Origin: VRUE01 sp963720805
GTDB taxonomy: Bacteria; Actinomycetota; Thermoleophilia; Solirubrobacterales; 70-9
Direction: 5' to 3'
NCBI GenBank assembly: GCA_963720805.1
Contig: CAVRGT010000006.1
Span: 341,276 to 405,275 of the forward strand
DNA length: 64,000 nt
This document shows positions 8,693 to 16,667 of this stretch, piece after piece. Below the pieces are notes generated by a model. That model saw only the letters and a list, made by a program, of their open reading frames with translations. It was not told the DNA's origin and searched no databases. A program made the translations under genes and the position numbers. The stretch's first letter is position 1; each line of letters begins with the position of its first letter.

Positions 8693-9259
8693 ATGAGTGA
8701 GCTCAACGGCGACCGCTCGGCCTGGCTGCGCTGCTACCGCTGCTGGTCGGTAAACCTCGAGATCCAGATCCATTACGACGCGATCCGCCGCGTCGATCCC
8801 GACAGCGGCATCCTCGCCGAGGGCATCGACGAGGTCCAGGAGGCGCTGGTCCAGTGCGTCGACTGCATGCACGACCAGCCCCACCTGACCTTCCAGGACA
8901 ACCAGGTGGTGCCGATCGAGGACCGCTGGGAACGGATGGTCGCCGGCACCCCCTGGGTCGCCTCCTGCACGGTGCGCGTCGACCAGGAGCGGATCGAGAG
9001 CTGCTCCGGCCCCGAAGCGGCCGAGTTCCTGACCTACGGCGCCTTCGGCGACCCCGGCGTGCGCGAGTTCTTCACCCACGTCCGCTTCCACAAGCACGAC
9101 GAGGACCAGGTCGTCGTCCACGCCCTGGTCGAGCTCTACGCCCGCTCCGCCGAAGAGGCCACCACCGTGCTCGAGGACGCCGCCCAAGGCCAGCTTGAGA
9201 TCACCTCGCTGGCGGAGGAGTCGCGCCCCCCCGCCCACGCCTCAGACGAGGCTCACTAG
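8693..9259 (+). CDS. Hypothetical protein with two CxxC pairs
   Basis: 188 residues, acidic and soluble. Two cysteine pairs, CYRC near residue 12 and CVDC near residue 59, could bind a metal such as zinc. The rest is rich in charged residues, and I do not recognise a family. The start ATG 8693 follows GACAAT at 8678, a possible -10 for a leaderless message. The stop TAG at 9257-9259 directly abuts the stop of the convergent MaoC gene at 9260. Confidence 0.65.
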   Translation: MSELNGDRSAWLRCYRCWSVNLEIQIHYDAIRRVDPDSGILAEGIDEVQEALVQCVDCMHDQPHLTFQDNQVVPIEDRWERMVAGTPWVASCTVRVDQERIESCSGPEAAEFLTYGAFGDPGVREFFTHVRFHKHDEDQVVVHALVELYARSAEEATTVLEDAAQGQLEITSLAEESRPPAHASDEAH

Positions 9260-9778
9260 CTACTCGCCCGGAGTCTTCCGCGGCACGAGCACGAGGCGCT
9301 TGAACTCGGCGACGAGGACGCCGTCCTGGTTGAGGACGCGGGTGTGGACCTTGACCACGCCGCGGTCGGGCTTCGATTTCGAGGGCTTGACCTCGAGCAC
9401 CTCGGTCTCGCAGAAGAGGGTGTCGCCGTGGAAGACCGGGTTGGGGTGGCTGAGGTCTTCGGTCGCCAGGTTGGCGATCGCCTTGCCGGAGACGTCGGAG
9501 ACCGACATGCCCAGCGCCAGCGAGTAGACGAGCGGACCGACGACGACATTTTTGCCCTGCTGGGAGCCGGCCGCGTAGACGTCGTTGAGGTGCAGCGGGT
9601 GGTGGTTCATCGTGATCAGGCAGAAGAGGTGATCGTCTGACTCGGTCACCGTCTTGGCCGGCCAGTGCTTGTAGACGGCGCCGACCTCGAACTCCTCTAG
9701 GTAGCGGCCGTAGGCGTGCGCGCCGGATGCCTCGCGCTCGGCCTGGTCCGTGGACAACTCAAAAGTCTGCTCGCTCAT
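9260..9778 (-). CDS. MaoC-family hydratase, mesaconyl-CoA hydratase-like
   Basis: 172 residues with one hot-dog domain. The motif ITMNHHPLHLND carries the hydratase aspartate/histidine region, followed by VVGPLVYSLALGMSVSDVSG and HPNPVFHGDTLFCETEVLEV. It resembles the MaoC protein of the Streptomyces ethylmalonyl-CoA gene set (ccr-meaA-mcl-maoC-acd), where it hydrates mesaconyl-CoA to beta-methylmalyl-CoA. That role is inferred from similarity and from the nearby meaA, acyl-CoA dehydrogenase and malyl-CoA lyase genes. Proteobacterial Mch proteins are about twice as long. Confidence 0.8.
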   Translation of the reverse strand: MSEQTFELSTDQAEREASGAHAYGRYLEEFEVGAVYKHWPAKTVTESDDHLFCLITMNHHPLHLNDVYAAGSQQGKNVVVGPLVYSLALGMSVSDVSGKAIANLATEDLSHPNPVFHGDTLFCETEVLEVKPSKSKPDRGVVKVHTRVLNQDGVLVAEFKRLVLVPRKTPGE

Positions 9779-9869
9779 TCTCGGTTTCTTCTCCTGTCGG
9801 GTTGGCGGCGCGGCATGCTACCGGGCCGCGCCGGTGCGACCGCCTTCGCCAAGGCTAGACTCCCGCGCC

Positions 9870-11117
9870 ATGAAGATCGGAATCATCGGGCTCGGCTACG
9901 TCGGCCTCCCCCTCGCCGTCGCCTTTGCCGAGAGCGGACACGATGTCGTCGCCCTCGACGCCGACACCCGCAAGGTCGAGAGCCTGGAGCGAGGCGAGAG
10001 CTACATCGAGGACATCCCGAGCTCGGCGCTGGCGCCGCTCGGCGAGCGGCTGCGCCCCACCACTCGTCACGCCGACCTCGCCTCCTGCGACGCGGTGATC
10101 ATCTGCGTGCCGACGCCGCTGACCGGCTCGCGCGAGCCCGACCTCAGCTACTTGCTCGACGCCGGCAAAGCGCTCTCCCAGGTCCTCCAGGCCGGTCAGC
10201 TCGTCGTGCTCGAGTCGACCACCTACCCGGGCACGACACGCGAGCGCCTGGCGCCGATCCTCGAGGAATCCGGCCTGAAGACGGGCAGCGACTTCTTCCT
10301 CGCCTTCTCGCCGGAGCGGATCGACCCGGGCCGCACCGACTACACGGTCAAGACCACGCCGAAGCTGGTCGGCGGCATGACCGAGGAGTGCACCGAGCGG
10401 GCGCGGGCGCTCTATGCCCTGATCTGCGACGAGGTCGTCGTCCTCTCCTCGCCCGAGACGGCGGAGCTCTCAAAGCTCCTGGAGAACATCTTCCGCTCGG
10501 TCAACATCGCCTTCGTCAACGAGTTGGCCCAGCTCTGCGACCGGCTCAAGATCGACGTCTGGGAGGTGATCGACGCCGCCTCGACCAAGCCCTTCGGCTT
10601 CATGCGCTTCGAGCCCGGGCCGGGGATGGGCGGGCACTGCCTGCCGATCGACCCCTTCTACCTCGCCTTCAAGGCGCGCGAACACGACTTCTACCCGGAG
10701 TTCATCGAGCTGGCGGGCAAGATGAACCAGGCCCAGCCCGCCTACTGCGCGGAGCGCATCGAGCGGGCCCTGAACGATCTCGGCAAACCGGTCAAGGACT
10801 CGAAGATCCTCATCCTCGGCGTCAGCTACAAGGCCGGGGTTGGCGACATGCGCGAGTCTCCGGCGCTGAAGATCACCGAGCTCCTGCGCGAGCTGGGCGG
10901 CGACGTCTCCTACCACGACCCCCATGTGCCCGAGCTGCCCAAGTTCGGCCTCCGGTCGGTCGACCTTGACACGGCGGCCGCCGCCGCGGACATCGCGGCA
11001 ATCGTTACCGCCCATCCCGGGGTCGACTACGAGGCCCTGGCCGCCGCCGTACCCGTGCTGGTCGACTTCCGCGGCGTCACCCGCGCGATCGAGGCCGAGA
11101 ACCTGATCCGGCTCTAG
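9870..11117 (+). CDS. Nucleotide-sugar dehydrogenase (UDP-N-acetylglucosamine 6-dehydrogenase/WecC type)
   Basis: 415 residues. The NAD-binding start MKIGIIGLGYVGLPLAVAF, the VLESTTYPGTT segment, the lysine-containing helix ELSKLLENIFRSVNIAFVNE and the catalytic loop GPGMGGHCLPIDP identify the UDP-glucose/GDP-mannose dehydrogenase family. The last motif matches the WbpA/WecC branch that makes UDP-GlcNAcA or UDP-ManNAcA for surface polysaccharides. TAGACT at 9855-9860 would be a -10 placing the transcript start at or near the ATG. It probably feeds the polysaccharide locus at 16.8-33.7 kb. Confidence 0.9.
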   Translation: MKIGIIGLGYVGLPLAVAFAESGHDVVALDADTRKVESLERGESYIEDIPSSALAPLGERLRPTTRHADLASCDAVIICVPTPLTGSREPDLSYLLDAGKALSQVLQAGQLVVLESTTYPGTTRERLAPILEESGLKTGSDFFLAFSPERIDPGRTDYTVKTTPKLVGGMTEECTERARALYALICDEVVVLSSPETAELSKLLENIFRSVNIAFVNELAQLCDRLKIDVWEVIDAASTKPFGFMRFEPGPGMGGHCLPIDPFYLAFKAREHDFYPEFIELAGKMNQAQPAYCAERIERALNDLGKPVKDSKILILGVSYKAGVGDMRESPALKITELLRELGGDVSYHDPHVPELPKFGLRSVDLDTAAAAADIAAIVTAHPGVDYEALAAAVPVLVDFRGVTRAIEAENLIRL

Positions 11118-11141
11118 CCGGTCGCCGGGGCCGCCGCCCCG

Positions 11142-11504
11142 TCAGTGGGCCTTTTTGAGGCGGGTGCGTTCCTCGTGGCGTTCGACCACCTGGGCGATCA
11201 GCTTCTTCACGTTGGAGTCGCCGCTTGCCTTGATGTGGCCGGTCTCATATGCCTTGCGGTAGCTGCGCACGGTGCCGTTCTCGGCCAGCTCGTTGAACTG
11301 GGGGCGGTCGATCTGGACCAGCACCCGCTCGTCCTGGGAGAGGTCCTTCTTGATCACCGGGCCCGGGACCTCTACCCGGTAGAGCTGGATGTCGTGTTTG
11401 GCCTTCAGTTCGAGGCCGAAGACCAGTTTCAGCTTCTGCAGCGCCGGAACCTCGGCCTGGAAGCGCTCGACCGCAAGCTTGATCAGGTCCGGGGTGGATG
11501 CCAC
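11142..11504 (-). CDS. Hypothetical protein, possibly SCP2-like, coupled to acyl-CoA dehydrogenase
   Basis: 120 residues from GTG 11504, whose first base is shared with the TAG stop of the upstream acyl-CoA dehydrogenase (TAGTG), so the two are translationally coupled. The sequence is charged and soluble, with KLKLVFGLELKAKHDIQLYR early and YETGHIKASGDSNVKKLIA near the end. The latter resembles the lipid-binding half of SCP2-type domains (a turn followed by a closing helix), but the match is weak. A role in binding acyl-CoA or sterol-like ligands is only a guess. Confidence 0.65.
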   Translation of the reverse strand: MASTPDLIKLAVERFQAEVPALQKLKLVFGLELKAKHDIQLYRVEVPGPVIKKDLSQDERVLVQIDRPQFNELAENGTVRSYRKAYETGHIKASGDSNVKKLIAQVVERHEERTRLKKAH

Positions 11505-12715
11505 TAGATCTTGTGCCTCTGCAGCAGCTTCTTGCCAATAACCATGCGCTGGATCTCCGAGGTTCCCTCGCCGATCAGCAGCAGCGGGGCGTCGCGGTAG
11601 AGGCGCTCGATCTCGTACTCCTTCGAGTAGCCGTAGCCGCCGTGGATGCGGAAGCACTCCTCGACGCACTCCTTGCCGGTCTCCGAGGCGAGCAGCTTCG
11701 CCATCCCGGCCTCGAGGTCAGAACGCGCGCCGGCGTCCTTCATCCGCGCCGCCTTGCGGGTGACGAGGCGGGCGGCCTCGATCTTGGTCGCCATGTCGGC
11801 GAGCTTGAACTGGATCGCCTGGTGCTGGGCGATCGGCTTGCCGAAGGTCTTGCGCTCCTGCGAGTAGCGCAGGGCGAGCTCAAGCGCGCGCTGGGCGATG
11901 CCGACGCCGCGGGCGGCAACGTTGACGCGGCCGACCTCCAGGGCGTCCATCATCTGCACGAAGCCCTCGCCGACGCCCTCTTCGCCGCCGAGCACGCGCT
12001 CTGGCGGGCAGCGGTAGCCGTCGTAGACAAGCTCGGTCGACTCGACGCCCTTGTAGCCCATCTTCTTGATCTTGGGCGGCACGTTGAGGCCCTTGAAGTC
12101 ACCCTCGCCGATTTCCTCCCAGGGCTTCTTCTCGGTGATGAAGCAGGTCATCCCCTTGTAGGCGGGTTCGGCCTTCGGATCGGTCTTCATCAGCACGAAG
12201 ACGACCGAGGAACCGAGGCCGTTGGTGACCCACATCTTCTGGCCGTTGAGCTCCCAGTTGCCGTCCTCGCTCTTCTTGGCGGTCGACTTGATGCCCTGCA
12301 CGTCGGAGCCGACCTCAGGCTCAGACAGCGAGAAGGCGGCGCGGATCTCGCCGGTCGCCATCTTCGGCAGGAAGTACTCCTTCTGCTCGTCAGTGCCGAA
12401 CTTCATCAGCAGGTAGGAGCCGATGAAGTGGGTGTTGACGACGCCGGAGATCGAGATCCAACCGCGCGAGAGCTCTTCGACGATCATCGCGTAGGTGGTC
12501 AGATCGAGGCCCATGCCACCGTACTCTTCGGGAATCGTCACCCCGAACAGCCCGAGCTCCTTCATTTCCTCGACGATCGGCTCCGGGTAGGAGTCCTCGT
12601 GGTCGTAGTGCTCGGCTTGGGGAATGATCTTCTCGTCGGCGAACTGGCGCACCATTTCGGTGATCGCCTGCTGCTCGTCGGTCTGCTCACGGAAGGCGGC
12701 GGTGTCTACGGCCAT
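11504..12715 (-). CDS. Acyl-CoA dehydrogenase, probably methylsuccinyl-CoA dehydrogenase-like
   Basis: 403 residues, normal for the family. Signature blocks are AFSLSEPEVGSDVQGIKSTA, NGQKMWVTNG, the RVNVAARGVGIAQRALELAL helix and the C-terminal RIHGGYGYSKEYEIERLYRD followed by EGTSEIQRMVIGKKLL, which carries the catalytic glutamate. It is very close in pattern to the acyl-CoA dehydrogenase of the Streptomyces ethylmalonyl-CoA cluster, which has about 400 residues rather than the 550 of proteobacterial Mcd. With meaA, the MaoC gene and the lyase nearby, oxidation of methylsuccinyl-CoA to mesaconyl-CoA is the likely role. The flavoprotein donates electrons to ETF. Confidence 0.85.
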   Translation of the reverse strand: MAVDTAAFREQTDEQQAITEMVRQFADEKIIPQAEHYDHEDSYPEPIVEEMKELGLFGVTIPEEYGGMGLDLTTYAMIVEELSRGWISISGVVNTHFIGSYLLMKFGTDEQKEYFLPKMATGEIRAAFSLSEPEVGSDVQGIKSTAKKSEDGNWELNGQKMWVTNGLGSSVVFVLMKTDPKAEPAYKGMTCFITEKKPWEEIGEGDFKGLNVPPKIKKMGYKGVESTELVYDGYRCPPERVLGGEEGVGEGFVQMMDALEVGRVNVAARGVGIAQRALELALRYSQERKTFGKPIAQHQAIQFKLADMATKIEAARLVTRKAARMKDAGARSDLEAGMAKLLASETGKECVEECFRIHGGYGYSKEYEIERLYRDAPLLLIGEGTSEIQRMVIGKKLLQRHKI

Positions 12716-12720
12716 GGCTC

Positions 12721-14265
12721 CTAGCTCGTCGGTGTCGGGGACAGAGGGTGGCGCTCGGACTTGTCCGGCGCGGCGGCAGGGGCGAAGGATATCGACGCGC
12801 CGCCGCCGAGCGCGGCGGCGGGCGCCGCGGCCTTGAGCAGCATCTCGGCGATCTCCTGCTCGGGGTCGGAATCGACGACGATCGCGCCGCCGGCCCCGAT
12901 CGTCGCTTTGCCCGCCTCGAGGACGATCGTGCGGATCGCGACCGAGAGGTCACAGGCGCCGTCGGCGCCAAACCAGCCGATCGCGCCCGAGTAGACACCG
13001 CGCGCCGCGCCCTCGAGCTCGTCGATGATCTCCATCGTGCGCCGCTTCGGCGCCCCGGTCATCGAGCCGGGCGGGAAGCAGGCGCGCAAGGCGTCGAGCG
13101 GGCCGAGCTCGGGACGCAGGCGACCGCTGATGCTGGAGACGAGCTGGTGCACGGTCTCGTAGCTCTCGACCGCCATCAACTCGGGGACCTCGACGCTGCC
13201 GATCTCACAGACGCGGCCGAGGTCGTTGCGCATCAGGTCGACGATCGTCACGTTCTCGGCCCGGGACTTGGTGCCGCTGCGCAGCTCGGCCGCGAGCCGG
13301 GCGTCCTCGCCGTCGGTGGTGCCGCGGCGGCTGGTGCCCTTGATCGGCCGGGTTTCGGCGCGTCCGTCGCGATCGACCGAGAGAAAGCGCTCCGGCGAGG
13401 AGCTGAGCACAGCGAGGTCGCCGAATCGAATGTAGGAGGCGAACGGCGCCGGATTGGCGCGGCGCAAGGCCCGGTAGAGCTCGAGCGGATCGGCGTCGGT
13501 CTCGGCCTCAAGCGTGTCGGTGAGGCAGATCTCGTAGCTGTGGCCGGCGGTTAAGTAGCGCTTGCAGGCCTCGATGTCCTCGCGGTAGCGCCGCCGCGAG
13601 CGGCGCGGGATGAGCGGCGACACCGAGCCGACCCGCGGCTCGGCGAGCGCCGGCAGCTCAGCGAGACGGCCGGCCGTCTCCTCGATCCACCCGTCCGCCT
13701 CTGCCCGCAGCCGAACCGCATCAACCTCTCCATCTGCCGGGTGGAGAAGTTGATGCAGTTCGGGCGGGGGAGCCGGGAGGGTGAGCAGGTAGGTGTGGCG
13801 CTCCTGGTGGTCGAAGGCGATCAGGCGGTCGGCGAGGATGAGGGCTGCGTCGGGGGTCGGGGCGCGGTGGGCGGCCATGCCGTCGCACTCGGCCTTGAGC
13901 TCGTAGCCGAGGTAGCCGGCGAAGCCGCAATTGAAATCGAAGGGGAGATCGATGGTGGGCGGGCGCAAGCGCTCCAACTCGCCGCCGAGGTAATCGAAGA
14001 TCGATTCGGCCCGAACTTCGACCCGGCCGCGGCGCTCGATCCGGACCTCCCCCGCCCCGACGTCGTAGGTGAGCACTGCCGCAAGCGGCCCCTCGCTGTC
14101 CCCCATATAGGAGAAGCGCCCGCGCTCGCCCGCAGCGCTGCTGTCGAGCCAGAAGGCGTTGCGGCTCTGTCCGTATATATGGACGAAGGCGCGCTCGGGG
14201 TCAGGCATCGAGTCGAGGCGGCGCACAACCGGCGAGATGGTCCCGGGCTGGCGGTCGGCCGGCAT
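12721..14265 (-). CDS. pabB: Aminodeoxychorismate synthase component I
   Basis: About 514 residues from ATG 14265 (an in-frame TTG at 14286 is the other option). C-terminal chorismate-binding domain motifs are RYREDIEACKRYLTAGHSYEI, PIKGTSRRG (the lysine typical of PabB as opposed to TrpE), the GEDARLAAEL block, ENVTIVDLMRNDLGRVC and FPPGSMTGAPKRRTMEIID. It converts chorismate to 4-amino-4-deoxychorismate for folate synthesis. It is divergent from pabC, with starts about 20 bases apart. The linker near residues 168-185 (ELHQLLHPADGEVDAV) is encoded by a 49-bp palindromic element that recurs in another gene at 55.3 kb. Confidence 0.93.
   Translation of the reverse strand: MPADRQPGTISPVVRRLDSMPDPERAFVHIYGQSRNAFWLDSSAAGERGRFSYMGDSEGPLAAVLTYDVGAGEVRIERRGRVEVRAESIFDYLGGELERLRPPTIDLPFDFNCGFAGYLGYELKAECDGMAAHRAPTPDAALILADRLIAFDHQERHTYLLTLPAPPPELHQLLHPADGEVDAVRLRAEADGWIEETAGRLAELPALAEPRVGSVSPLIPRRSRRRYREDIEACKRYLTAGHSYEICLTDTLEAETDADPLELYRALRRANPAPFASYIRFGDLAVLSSSPERFLSVDRDGRAETRPIKGTSRRGTTDGEDARLAAELRSGTKSRAENVTIVDLMRNDLGRVCEIGSVEVPELMAVESYETVHQLVSSISGRLRPELGPLDALRACFPPGSMTGAPKRRTMEIIDELEGAARGVYSGAIGWFGADGACDLSVAIRTIVLEAGKATIGAGGAIVVDSDPEQEIAEMLLKAAAPAAALGGGASISFAPAAAPDKSERHPLSPTPTS
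13713..13761 (-). repeat. 49-bp palindromic element inside pabB (copy 1)
   Basis: On the + strand 13713-13732 and 13742-13761 form 20-base arms with a 9-base loop; two more C-G pairs extend the stem to 13711-13763. The two mismatches become G-U pairs in the pabB mRNA. Read on the pabB strand, the 49 bases match the copy at 55338-55386 at 44 positions. It encodes ELHQLLHPADGEVDAV within the variable linker of PabB and does not interrupt the frame. Confidence 0.75.
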
Positions 14266-14285
14266 CCGGTGCAAGATACCCAGCA

Positions 14286-15074
14286 ATGTCAGCTCCCCCC
14301 CATGCCGATCCCGGCAGGGGCGTCTTCGAGACCATGCTCGTCATCGCCGGGCGAGCGGTCGAGCTCGATGCCCACCTCGGACGGCTCAGCGCCAGCGTCG
14401 AGGCGCTCTACGGTCGCGGCCTGCCCGCGCAAGCACGCGGCCTCGCGATCGGTCGCGCCGCGGGGGTCGAGCACGGCAAACTGCGCCTTACGGTCGTTCC
14501 CGCACCCGCCGGCCTGCGCCCGGCGGTCGAGACGGCGGAGGTCGATGTCGACGCCGTCTTCCCGGGTCCAGAGCGGGCGGCGTCGCTGCGCAGCCAGGTC
14601 GTCGCAGGCGGTCTGGGAGAGCACAAGTGGGCCGACCGCGACCTGCTCGACCGCCTCACCATCGCCTCACCTGGCGAGCTGCCGTTGCTCCTCGACGCTG
14701 ACGGAACGGTGCTCGAGGCATCGCGCGCCAGCCTGTTCGCGGTCAGGGACGGCAGGCTCATGACTCCACCCACGGACGGGCGCATCTTGCCCTCGATCGC
14801 GCGCCGGCAAGCGATCGAGGTGGCAAACGCAGAGGCAATCGAGACGAGCGAAGAGCGCCTGACGCCGGATGATTTGCGATCCACCGAGGTCTTCCTCACC
14901 GGCTCGGTGCGCGGGGTCGAGCCGGTGAGAGTGCTCGACGGCGTCGAGCTGCCGAGTCCCGGCGAGGTCAGTGAGCGGCTTGCGGCCGGCCTGCGGCGCC
15001 GTTGGCGGGTGCCGGCAGCGGGACCCGTTGCAGCTGTCGCAGGCGGGCAACCAGGCGGTCGGCCCGAGCGCTGA
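14286..15074 (+). CDS. pabC: Aminodeoxychorismate lyase (PLP fold type IV)
   Basis: 262 residues from ATG 14286. It starts DPGRGVFETMLV and contains the HLGRLSASVEALYG block, the catalytic lysine in GEHKWADRDLLDRL (about residue 114), and the PLP-phosphate region LEASRASLFAV with GRILPSIARRQAIE. The enzyme releases pyruvate from aminodeoxychorismate to give p-aminobenzoate. Pairing with the adjacent divergent pabB supports PabC rather than a branched-chain or D-amino-acid transaminase. The last 35 residues are low-complexity and overlap the convergent gene at 14968-15417. Confidence 0.88.
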   Translation: MSAPPHADPGRGVFETMLVIAGRAVELDAHLGRLSASVEALYGRGLPAQARGLAIGRAAGVEHGKLRLTVVPAPAGLRPAVETAEVDVDAVFPGPERAASLRSQVVAGGLGEHKWADRDLLDRLTIASPGELPLLLDADGTVLEASRASLFAVRDGRLMTPPTDGRILPSIARRQAIEVANAEAIETSEERLTPDDLRSTEVFLTGSVRGVEPVRVLDGVELPSPGEVSERLAAGLRRRWRVPAAGPVAAVAGGQPGGRPER

Positions 15075-15417
15075 AGTCGCTGAGGCTGTCGTCATCCTCC
15101 ACGCCGGCGGGTCCCTCGTCCTCCCGGTCCCCGACGGCCGGCTGCGGCGATGGCGGAGGGGACATCGCGGCGACGCGGTCCTGCACCTCGAGCGCCGTGG
15201 CGCTCGCCTTCTCGGCCAGGCCGGCAGCGCGCTCGGCCTGCTCGGCAGCGCTGATCGCCGCGGCGCCAACGGTCACCACCGCAGCCTCGGAGGCTCGCGC
15301 CATCGTCAGCGCCAGCTCCACCCGTCGCTCCAACTCACCGATCAAAGGTGGCCGCGCCTGCTCGGGAAGCAACCAGTCCTGCGTGCTCTCACCGCCGGCA
15401 GCGCTCATCCCCTCCAA
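14968..15417 (-). CDS. Hypothetical acidic protein with helical coiled-coil segment
   Basis: 149 residues (a start at ATG 15408 would give 146). The centre, LIGELERRVELALTMARASEAAVV through AEQAERAAGLAEKASATALEV, is alanine-rich and looks like a long helix or coiled coil; the C-terminal third is disordered. No family is recognised. It overlaps the 3' end of pabC by 107 bases on the opposite strand, so one end or the other could be misassigned. Codon pattern and composition fit a real protein, but the evidence is modest. Confidence 0.5.
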   Translation of the reverse strand: MEGMSAAGGESTQDWLLPEQARPPLIGELERRVELALTMARASEAAVVTVGAAAISAAEQAERAAGLAEKASATALEVQDRVAAMSPPPSPQPAVGDREDEGPAGVEDDDSLSDFSARADRLVARLRQLQRVPLPAPANGAAGRPQAAH

Positions 15418-15442
15418 GGTACGGCGCCGCCCCCAAAACTCC

Positions 15443-15487
15443 TCCGGTGCGCCTTATGCACGCCACGGGTGCATAAGGCGCACCGGA
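15443..15487. repeat. Perfect 19-bp-arm palindrome in the region before the malyl-CoA lyase gene
   Basis: Arms 15443-15461 (core CCGGTGCGCCTTATGCAC) and 15469-15487 are exactly complementary, with a 7-base loop GCCACGG. It lies between two divergent genes, not behind converging ones, so it is not an ordinary terminator; the lyase start is about 70 bases further on. It may be a protein-binding site or a mobile intergenic repeat. Confidence 0.6.
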
Positions 15488-15560
15488 AGGCCTGGGTCAC
15501 CCGAACGGGCGTTTGGGTAGATTCCCAACGACAGGCGATACCGAGCTAATTAGGAGCAGT

Positions 15561-16613
15561 GTGAGAAACCCCAGAGACTTCTTCCAGCCGCAGGCGATCG
15601 GCGCCCCCGAGCCGCTGCGCGAGATTCCCGTCAAGCCCTCGCGGATGATCCACTTCCTCGACTTCTCCAACGAGAAGATGGTCGAAAAGGCCGCTGGGAT
15701 CGCGGCGAAGACCGACATCCTGCTCGGCAACCTCGAGGACGCGATCCCGCTCGACCGCAAGGAGGCCGCTCGCGCCGGCCTGATCCGCGCCGCCAAGGAG
15801 TCCGACTTCGGCCAGACCGCGCTCTGGACCCGGGTCAACTCGCTGGAGAGCCCCTGGGTGCTCGACGACCTCACCACCCTGGTGACCGAGATCGGCGACC
15901 AGCTCGAGGTCGTGATGGTGCCCAAGGTCGAGGGCGCCTGGGACATCCACTACGTCGACCGCCTGCTGGCCCAGCTCGAGGCCAAGGCGAAGCTCGAGCG
16001 GCCGATCCTGATCCACGCGATCCTCGAGACGGCGCAGGGCGTCGTCAACCTCGAGCAGATCGCTGCCGCCAGTCCGCGCATGCAGGGGATGAGCTTCGGC
16101 CCCGCCGACCTCGCCGCCTCGCGGCGGATGAAGACCACTCGCGTCGGCGGCGGGCACCCCGGCTACCGGGTGATGGAGGACCCCGCCGACCCGGAGAACC
16201 CCGAGGCCAACCGCATCAGCGCCCAGCAGGACCTCTGGCATTACTCGATCGCCCGCATGGTCGACGCCTGCGCGGCGACCGGCATCCTGCCCTTCTACGG
16301 GCCCTTCGGCGACATCAAGGACACGGCCGGCTGCGAGACCCAGTTCCGCGCCGCATTCCTGATGGGCTGCGTCGGCGCCTGGTCGCTGCACCCGGTGCAG
16401 ATCGACATCGCCAAGAAGGTCTTCAGCCCGCCCGCCGAGGAGGTCAAGTTCGCCAAGAAGGTGCTGGAGGCGATCCCCGACGGCGCCGGCGTGCACATGA
16501 TCGACGGCAAGATGCAGGACGACGCCACCTGGAAGCAGTGCAAGGTGATGGTCGAGCTGGCGGAAATGCTCGCCGCCAAGGACCCGGAACTGGCCGAGAC
16601 TTACGGTCTGTAG
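15561..16613 (+). CDS. mcl: L-malyl-CoA/beta-methylmalyl-CoA lyase (HpcH/HpaI aldolase family)
   Basis: 350 residues from GTG 15561, preceded by TAGGAG. Family landmarks are MIHFLDFSNEKMVEKAAG, DILLGNLEDAIPLDRKEAAR (metal-site acidic residues), TRVNSLESPWV, MVPKVEGAWDIHYVDRLL, ILIHAILETAQGVVNLEQIA, MSFGPADLAASRRMKT and GAWSLHPVQIDIAKKVFSP. The pattern matches malyl-CoA lyases of the ethylmalonyl-CoA pathway rather than CitE. It would cleave beta-methylmalyl-CoA to glyoxylate and propionyl-CoA, and malyl-CoA to acetyl-CoA and glyoxylate. A stem-loop terminator follows at 16648. Confidence 0.85.
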   Translation: MRNPRDFFQPQAIGAPEPLREIPVKPSRMIHFLDFSNEKMVEKAAGIAAKTDILLGNLEDAIPLDRKEAARAGLIRAAKESDFGQTALWTRVNSLESPWVLDDLTTLVTEIGDQLEVVMVPKVEGAWDIHYVDRLLAQLEAKAKLERPILIHAILETAQGVVNLEQIAAASPRMQGMSFGPADLAASRRMKTTRVGGGHPGYRVMEDPADPENPEANRISAQQDLWHYSIARMVDACAATGILPFYGPFGDIKDTAGCETQFRAAFLMGCVGAWSLHPVQIDIAKKVFSPPAEEVKFAKKVLEAIPDGAGVHMIDGKMQDDATWKQCKVMVELAEMLAAKDPELAETYGL

Positions 16614-16647
16614 TGCAGTTTTCCTAGTTTTGGGTTGGCTGCACCCT

Positions 16648-16667
16648 GACGAGTGAACCGACTCGTC
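16648..16667 (+). terminator. Rho-independent-type terminator after the lyase gene
   Basis: GACGAGT and ACTCGTC form a 7-bp stem with loop GAACCG, followed by CGTTTTA. It sits 35 bases after the lyase stop. Confidence 0.55.
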
